Of a DNA stretch of 64,000 bases, positions 60,261 to 64,000 are shown one piece after another (position 1 is the stretch's first letter; the number at the start of each line of letters is the position of its first letter). The DNA lies in NCBI GenBank assembly GCA_963969395.1, contig OZ017797.1, positions 2,046,001 to 2,110,000 on the forward strand. Direction: 5' to 3'. The notes beneath the pieces were generated by a model. That model worked only from the letters and a program-made list of their open reading frames with translations, was not told the origin of the DNA and did no database searches. The position numbers and the translations under genes were made by a program. The stretch is from Pseudoscleropodium purum. Lineage: Eukaryota; Streptophyta; Bryopsida; Hypnales; Brachytheciaceae.

Positions 60261-61931
60261 TCAGGGATGACCTTCAGTGATATTGTTGTAACAGTTGTAC
60301 ATATTCAAGTTAATGTATCGGTACATAGATAGGCCAATCAAGTTGGTGAGGAAGTGACTAAAGGATTGTAGGTTGGATGCAATGTGAGCTCCATCCTTAA
60401 TCGCCTTCGACAATTTTTGAAAGTCGAATCCTATAGTCAACTTCATCATAACTTGATATTGTGAATTCATAACTTGTATCCATTATCCAAATGATAGCAT
60501 CATCACCAAATAGAAAAGGCCAATTCTAGAGAAGTCCTCAATTCTTGTCAAAAGATGTAACATTGGTAGAAGATCGTTTGTAATGAGGACAAATCCAATC
60601 TCCAGAAAGAAGAATTGACAATGGTAGTGTCAAGTATGCCATATGCCATCTACGTTGGCATTGATTACACAATAATATAGTAGTTGCTCCTTTTTTCTCA
60701 CCACATACATAATGTAGAAAGCCATTTGGTACAACAATCAACTCTGGATGCATAGAACACTCAATAGGAAGATGACATGGAGCACAATTTTTGGGGTGCT
60801 CTCAACATTCCCATCCATTCTTGCCTTCAAGTAACAAAATATCACTAGGCAATACATCTTTTACAAGAAGAATAGTACGCCTTGCCTTTACATCAAGGGT
60901 TGTAGGCACCTCATGTTAAAAATATACGTAATCTCTTAGAGAAAATCTTTTCAATTGAGGCCAATAAGCTACACTACGAATGCAAGCATATCGTAAAATA
61001 TCATGATGTTGAGCAATTGATAAATTTTCCATGGCCATTGGCATGGCCTGTTTGAAGAACTCCGCTCAATCATGTAGACATTGAGCCCACATATTAGGAT
61101 CATTTAAGTTTACAACTGGAACTAACTTCTCTCGTAATGAGCTAGGTAGAATCAGCTCCCATCCATCCAACAACTAGTAAAGGCTATAAGATGCTAGTGA
61201 CGTTTGCTTGTTGAAACGATAGTCCATAGCAATCCATGGCAACATCAAGTCCCAATTACGATGATTGCTACAAAGTATTCCATATTTCCATAAACCATGC
61301 TAGACTGTTTGGACAATTTGCTCAACCAAGCCATCCGCCTAAGGGTGATCTTTTGAAGTTGTATACTGATCTATCAAGGCTTTAGTACACAAGTCTTCAA
61401 ATGAACCAAGGAATTTTCACCCTTGATCCATCAACACCTTAGCAAGTGCCCCAAAATGTGCCAAATACAATCAAGAAAAGCCATAGCTGCCAACTTTGAA
61501 GAATTTTGTGGTAGAGCCACAAGTTCAATCCACTTGCTGAAATGCTCCATCATTACGAACACATATTTAGCTCCACGTGAGGTGAGAACAAGTGGCCCCA
61601 CAAAATCTAGAGACCAACAATAACCCAAACCCATCATAGACAAAGGTCGTAGTTGAGGTGATAAAGTATTAAAACTTAATTTAACTCGATTGCACACCTC
61701 ACACCAAGAAACATAAATGGTGACTTGTTGATATATACTAGTCCACCAATATTGATTGTGTAACATAGAATGTGTCCTATGCACACCAAAATGTTCAAGC
61801 TCCTCGTGTACTTGCCATACTAAACAAGCCCGCTGATTTGGTCTTGGAACAATGCGCTTAGTTCCATTAGACCATACACGAAACAACAATCCATTGTCTC
61901 AACGAAATCTTGTTGCTCGATGATCAATTCT
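60261..61931 (-). pseudogene. Ty3/gypsy retrotransposon remnant: integrase with downstream PHD-finger-like module
   Basis: Minus strand. The frame 61889-61431 encodes the integrase zinc-binding domain (His28/His33, Cys63/Cys66) and the first catalytic Asp (WSLDFVGPL, Asp94). After a frameshift near 61451-61465 the next frame continues with the second Asp (LMDQG) and the Glu (GLVEQIV), through a chromovirus-like C-terminal region. It ends at about 60540 in a PHD-like block: VCGEKKG, LLCNQCQRRWH, SGDWICPHY. At least seven in-frame stops and one frameshift break the frame. Most stops are one transition away from Arg or Gln codons. Three of the eight PHD zinc ligands are replaced (one by His, two by Tyr). 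RNase H and reverse transcriptase are not in the window. The element continues past the CACTA insertion at 63851. Confidence 0.8.
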
Positions 61932-63850
61932 CACTACTACAATTTAAGTGTTTTATGATTGTAAAAATATGACTAAGGATGATTAGCGACTGTTCATAGT
62001 CATATTTTTGAATTCCATAACGTTTGGAAAAAACATGACTGCAAATATGATTGTTAGTCATATTTTGCCTTTGTACTTCATAGGTGTAAAGTATACATGC
62101 ATGGAGAACGGCAAAAAACTTCTTAGGGAACTGTAAAAAACATATTACGGGAACACTAGTTATATTTGTCAATCATATTTTTGCATATATAACTACATTC
62201 AGTCATATTCTATAGTCACATTTTTGTAGGTTCACATTTTTTTTTAAAGTTTTTTTTTAGATAGCCTCTTAAAAATTTAGGCAACCTAAAATAAATGTAA
62301 ATAAATTATTGCTCAAAATTGTAAAATCCTAGCCATTGTTTTTTGGGGATCTTGAAATCCTAACTATCATTTTTTAGGGTTTTAAAACCCTAGCCACCAC
62401 TTTTTTAGGATTTTGAAACCCTAACTGCCACTTCATTTTCTTCATCTTCTTTGTTTTTTGTTGCTTTTTAACTCTTGTTTCTTCTTCTTCCTTTTGTTTT
62501 TTGAAGTTCTAATTGTTGTGTTGTTGTATTTTAGTTGTTATTGTTTAGTTGTTGCTTTTTAACTCATATTTCTTCTTCCTTTTTTTGTTTTATGAAGTTC
62601 TAATTGTTGTGTTGTTGTGTTTTAGTTTTTGTTGTCTAGTTGTTTCTTTATAACTCTTGTTTCTTCTTTCTTCTTTTGTTTTTTGAAGTTCTAATTGTTG
62701 TATTGTTATATTTTGGTTGTTGTTGTTTATTTATCGAGGTTTTAATTGTTGTTTCTTAGTTGTTACTAATATGTTGTTGCTTCTTATATCTTAGTTGTTG
62801 TTAGTTTGTTGTTTTATAGTTGTTGCTAGTTTGTTGTTGTTTTATAGTTGCTGCTAATTTCTTGTTGCTTTGTAGTTGTTGCTAAGTAATTTGTTATTGT
62901 TTCTTAGTTGATATTAGTTTGTTGTTAGTTAGTTGTTGGTTCTTTGTTGTTGTTTCTTAGTTTTTTTATTTTTAGTTGTTGTTGGTTCGTTGTTGCTTCA
63001 AAGTTGTTGCTAATTTGTTATTGTTTTTAGTTGTTGTCTCTTAACTATTGCTTCAAAATTGTTACTTCAATGTTGTTGTTTTAAGATTGTTGGTTGAAGT
63101 TAGATCTTAACTCTTGCTTAATTGTTGTCTTTTAGACATTATTTCCTATGGTTTGCTAATTCTTGCCTCTTATTATCTTTTATTGCATCTTAACTTGTTT
63201 TATTCTTGCTTTTTATTGGTTTTTAGTTTTAGTTTTTGTCACCTCTTGTTATATCTTAATTTTTACTTCTTACTATCTTTTAGTAATTAGTACTAACTTG
63301 AACAAAAAAATGATTTACTATAGTCATATGCTACATGAACAAAAATATGATTCATTACAATCATATCCCATATCACTCAAAATATGACTCACTATAGTCA
63401 TATTTCATTATTCCATATCACTTAAAATATGACTCAAAATATGAATTACTATAGTCATATTTCAAAGCACTTAAAATATGACTCACTACAATCATATTCC
63501 ATATAATTCAAAATATGACTCATTGTTGTTATATTCCACGTCAACCAAAATATAACTACAATTAGTCATGTTCTATGTAGGATTTTTTTATTTTGCTTGG
63601 GCAACTCATGAAAAAGTCAAGCCTCTAAGAATAGTCAACATGTATACCATGTTGGCAAAATACATTTAAAAATGGTTTATTATACTCCCAAATCCATATG
63701 ACTGTAAATATGACTCACTAGTCATATGACTGAAAGTGAATGACTCAATGCAAGTCATCTATAGTGATTTTTGTTTGAATCACATTTCTTGATTTTGTGA
63801 CTTACTATAGTCATATTTTGCAGTCATAAAACAATCATTTTCTAGTAGTA
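61932..63850. mobile_element. Non-autonomous CACTA (En/Spm) transposon
   Basis: The 1919-bp element begins CACTACTACAATTTAAG and ends CATTTTCTAGTAGTA, inverted copies except for a decayed final base. Exact 3-bp target duplications TCT lie at 61929-61931 and 63851-63853. Subterminal regions hold many copies of ATATGACT and AGTCATAT in both orientations, the expected transposase-binding repeats, densest at 63320-63560. The middle contains three units of about 91 bp starting near 62463, 62554 and 62645, plus TTG-rich text. There is no transposase. It interrupts the gypsy element, whose frame resumes on the other side. Confidence 0.88.
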
Positions 63851-63853
63851 TCT

Positions 63854-64000
63854 ATTTTGATCTAAAGTAGAGATAGGTGTGAAAAATGTCCCTTATTGAA
63901 GTTTATGTAAAACCGCATGGTCTTCCCACACATCACTAACAATTAGGGCCTTGCCAATTTTTCATCTGGCTCATGCTCATGTAGTATAAATGTAGAACTT
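63854..64000 (-). pseudogene. Ty3/gypsy remnant, upstream continuation beyond the CACTA insertion
   Basis: Read on the minus strand, the sequence resembles the linker before the integrase zinc finger: HEHEPDEKLARP near the window edge, then PISTLDQNRIDHRAT across the CACTA target site into RFR-DNGLLFRVW. It has at least one stop and an indel. The element runs off the window to the right. Confidence 0.65.

Noticed and set aside
1..64000. CRISPR arrays, bacterial operons, ribosome binding sites
   Set aside because: The DNA is eukaryotic, with spliced genes and plant transposons. No regular repeat-spacer array is present; the tandem repeats seen are minisatellites.

Overview
The window looks like nuclear DNA from a land plant with swimming sperm, most likely a bryophyte and probably a moss. 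Three things point there. It has an intact SPAG6/PF16 gene, a sperm-axoneme protein absent from flowering plants. It has a hairpin matching the plant microRNA family miR477, which I recall from mosses as well as some seed plants. Its introns are short (about 80-1050 bp) with canonical GT/AG borders. Base composition is strongly AT-rich between genes and clearly more GC-rich in exons. I cannot name the species.

Layout, left to right. (1) 1-1207: the 3' part of a chloroplast bestrophin-like chloride channel gene (VCCN1 type, + strand), followed by a 52-bp tandem repeat. (2) 4159-6094: a complete six-exon TLS1/C9orf78 spliceosome-associated gene (- strand). (3) 6.5-25 kb: gene-poor AT-rich DNA full of small non-autonomous DNA transposons. 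(4) 26989-32563: a complete 14-exon chloroplast glutamyl endopeptidase (CGEP) gene (+ strand), with a repeat block just upstream that recurs at 18.6 kb and, inverted, at 13.3 kb. (5) 32.6-43.9 kb: more repeats. (6) about 44.1 kb: the MIR477 hairpin (+ strand). (7) 45282-51387: a complete eight-exon SPAG6/PF16 gene (- strand). (8) 52978-53370: an OSTC/DC2 oligosaccharyltransferase subunit (- strand). (9) 53.8-64 kb: repeats, ending in a decayed Ty3/gypsy element (- strand) that carries a PHD-finger-like module downstream of its integrase and is split by a 1.9-kb CACTA element.

The host genes do not form a pathway; they are ordinary eukaryotic neighbours. The mobile DNA is the most unusual content. 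At least five copies of a family with CCCCTAAA-type ends sit in TTAA duplications (piggyBac-like). One of them has a matching empty site elsewhere in the window. There is also a foldback element around an Ulp1-like protease fragment, and several TAA-, TA- and 8-bp-TSD MITE families.

Exon coordinates were read by eye from splice signals, frame continuity and remembered family conservation. Repeat boundaries come from visible terminal inverted repeats and target-site duplications. No database search was run.
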